A stretch of DNA of 64,000 bases. Source: Cristatella mucedo (lineage: Eukaryota; Bryozoa; Phylactolaemata; Cristatellidae). This document shows positions 62,332 to 64,000 of the stretch, piece by piece; positions within the stretch are counted from its first letter, which is position 1; each line of letters begins with the position of its first letter. The stretch lies in NCBI GenBank assembly GCA_009760855.2, contig WPIO01000041.1:2929501-2993500 (forward strand). Reading direction: 5' to 3'. Under the pieces are notes generated by a model. The model ran no database searches and was not told the DNA's origin. It worked only from the letters and a program-made list of their open reading frames with translations. The translations under genes and the position numbers were made by a program.

Positions 62332-62700
62332 CGAACAGCGGCGGCGGCGGCGGCGGCTTACGTAAAGCGGCGGGCGCCGCGGCGCCAAAGAGAGTCCTTC
62401 GCCGCGAGCGAGCGCGGCGTACTCGGCCTCCGGGGAAAGCAGCGACGCGCTCAAAGACTCCTGTAGTCGGCCGACGCGCCCTCGGCGGCGCGCAGCGTCA
62501 AGTTATTTCTCCGGATAGATCGCGACCGCCACCACATTGACCTGTGACCGCGCGACCCTCGCTGGTTCGGGTAGCCACGCCAAGCGTGCACTCAGCTAGG
62601 ACCTGAGGCTAGCGATACGCCGACGATAACAACAGGGCGCTCGATATTCTACGCGCAGAACCAAAAACAACGCCGTAAGGGAAAACAGCACAACACTAGC
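62332..62700 (-). promoter_or_regulatory. CpG-rich block with two minus-strand splice donors, possible numb 5' exon and promoter
   Basis: The region 61600-62900 is CpG-rich. On the minus strand it has two near-perfect donors: CTTTAC|gtaagc (boundary 62362/62361) and TGTTCG|gtaagc (62332/62331), with a CGG/CCG repeat between them (62338-62356). Numb exon 1 has an acceptor before its ATG, so it needs an upstream non-coding exon, and this is the only CpG-rich block upstream. The link is inference; the block could belong to another gene. Confidence 0.35.
62338..62356 (+). repeat. (CGG)n trinucleotide repeat
   Basis: Six or so CGG units inside the CpG-rich block between two minus-strand splice donors. 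Confidence 0.9.
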
Positions 62701-62748
62701 CTGCCTGTTACGCCGATGCGACAGGTGACTTTCAGCCGACTCGCAAAC

Positions 62749-62910
62749 GGGCTTGCAGCTCACGCTCAGCGTCAGAACTCACCAACCGGCAGGATGTTAC
62801 TCTAAGAGAGCGACTGCGGTCGGGCACATGGGCTTGCAGCTCACGCTCAGCGTCAGAACTCACCAACCGGCAGGATGTTACTCTAAGAGAGCGACTGCGG
62901 TCGGGCACAT
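62749..62910 (+). repeat. Perfect 81-bp tandem duplication
   Basis: Two units (62749-62829 and 62830-62910) starting GGGCTTGCAGCTCACGCTCA and ending GCGGTCGGGCACATG. I see no difference between them. The period is a multiple of three, so any frame through it stays open, but no protein is recognised. Confidence 0.95.
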
Positions 62911-63769
62911 GCCTTATATAGTAGCTAAGTCGTAAGTCGGACAATACAATTCACTGTCGTAGATAACTATGCATCGCGCTGCTCCTAAGCTTCGGCTATT
63001 TCATAAGCGGCACAGTTCTAATTCAGCGACGAAGCTCATAGTTCTTAATCGAGGTTCAGCCGTCTAGCTCATAGTCCATAATCGTGGGGCACTACAACCT
63101 GATTTTTTAAATGGGATTCCGCAGGCCGGGACGACGCTGCGCTTTCAGTGCTCACTTTCAGTTTCCAGAGGCTGCGAACTTTTTCTTTGAGCGAGTAATA
63201 ATAAAACCCATGCGTCTTAGGACAAATCTAGCACCCTTACATTCGGACGGTGCGCTTTCTGCGCGAAACTTCAAAAGTTCTTCGCAGAGCGGAGTAGATT
63301 CAGTTTTGTTTCAGGTGCGCCCATAAACTCTGCTGAGCTGCGCGTGGCCGGCGGCGGGTAGCTTCAGATCCTCCTACAATAAGACACCCCGTCCATTTTT
63401 TCCGTTTCTGTCCTGGGCGGCTCAAAGAAGACGCATGGCTGCGAGGTGCTACTCCGGAGGGGGTTCTCCCATTTCCTTTTTAAATGGCCTAAACCTCTCG
63501 GGCAGCAGAAGCTTATCAAGTGCAATATTATAAGCTGCGGAGCGCTGTTTCAGGCCCTCCAAATGAGGTTCTCTGCCGCTCTCTACCGGTACTCTTTTTT
63601 AGACGGAATCTAAAAAGGCTTCCGGTTTCCAACTCCAATAGACGGAGCCGACGAGTCTTTGCAGCGGCGGCGGCGGCGCCCAGCCTTCAGAGCGCCGACT
63701 CGGGATCCGAATCGCAAGAGCGGGCCGCTAGGGGGGAGGGTGGCTGGAGGGGAGCTGGAGAAGCGCGCC
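62911..63769. other. CpG-containing end region, no gene recognised
   Basis: Mixed CpG-rich and plain sequence, with a short CGG repeat near 63663. Could hold the start of a further gene beyond the window; nothing specific supports that. Confidence 0.35.
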
Positions 63770-63833
63770 CGGGGAAGGAGCACTAGCTACAAGCTAGTGC
63801 TCCTTCCCCGGCTACAAGCTAGTGCTCCTTCCC
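63770..63833. repeat. Perfect 19-bp hairpin plus a third copy of one arm
   Basis: Left arm 63770-63788, loop ACA, right arm 63792-63810; the arms pair perfectly. The loop and right arm are then repeated at 63811-63833. The final 170 bases of the window are C/T-rich low complexity. Confidence 0.95.
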
Positions 63834-64000
63834 ACATTACTCTCTTTCAAACAGTGATTTGCCCGCGTAACGTTCCTTCATTCTTTGGCTTCAGCGATTG
63901 TAGGAAATTTCCCCCTTGAACGTTTCCCCCTCCCCCGGGAAATTTTCCCCGGTGGACCCTAGGACATTCCCCCTTGACATTCCCTCCGGGGTAGGACATT

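Overview
This is an intron-rich animal nuclear DNA window. The evidence is GT-AG introns, CpG-rich gene starts, many 5'-truncated non-LTR retrotransposons, tRNA-derived SINEs, a Tc1/mariner relic and abundant micro- and minisatellites. Gene content (numb, a Dbl-family RhoGEF) points to a bilaterian invertebrate, possibly a lophotrochozoan; I cannot place it further. Everything here was read by eye, with no database search or transcript data. Splice sites were chosen by consensus plus reading-frame phase, and repeat edges are approximate (often within 10-30 bp).

Two genes can be assembled exon by exon, and they face each other tail to tail. (1) Plus strand, 163-23899: a Rho guanine-nucleotide exchange factor. 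It has an N-terminal coiled coil (6706-10200), a Dbl-homology (DH) domain split over five exons (12917-16638), and a long serine-rich, basic C-terminal tail (18639-23899). About 15 exons give roughly 1,096 residues. Its architecture (coiled coil plus DH, no PH domain seen) resembles ARHGEF33. A poly-C run breaks the frame once, and one intron looks like a GC-AG intron. (2) Minus strand, 44788 down to 30450: a complete numb homologue of about 561 residues. It has the basic N-terminus, PTB domain, RQLSLR site, DPF and NPF endocytic motifs and the KSFEMKM C-terminus. Its most striking feature is two alternative versions of one PTB-domain exon (39699-39776 and 39233-39397). Both are phase 0/0 and encode the same beta strands, so they look like mutually exclusive exons.

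Layout: 1-1200 CpG-rich start of the RhoGEF gene; 1.2-24 kb its exons and repeat-filled introns; 24-25 kb its 3' UTR; 25-29.3 kb LINE debris around a 1.5-kb fold-back element that has a LINE inserted in one arm; 30.4-44.8 kb numb; 45-61.5 kb repeats and unexplained DNA, possibly the numb 5' region; 61.6-62.9 kb a second CpG-rich block with two minus-strand splice donors that could be the numb promoter and first exon.

Repeats: two L2/CR1-clade LINE families account for much of the non-coding DNA. LINE-A ends in a hairpin plus (ATT)n; LINE-B ends in TTACA/CATA repeats. Two tRNA-headed SINE families are present. SINE-2 ends in the LINE-A hairpin, which implies it borrows LINE-A's machinery. The LINE-A 3' end carries a ready-made 3' splice site (CTAAC, pyrimidine tract, CAG), and one RhoGEF exon begins directly after a LINE-A tail.
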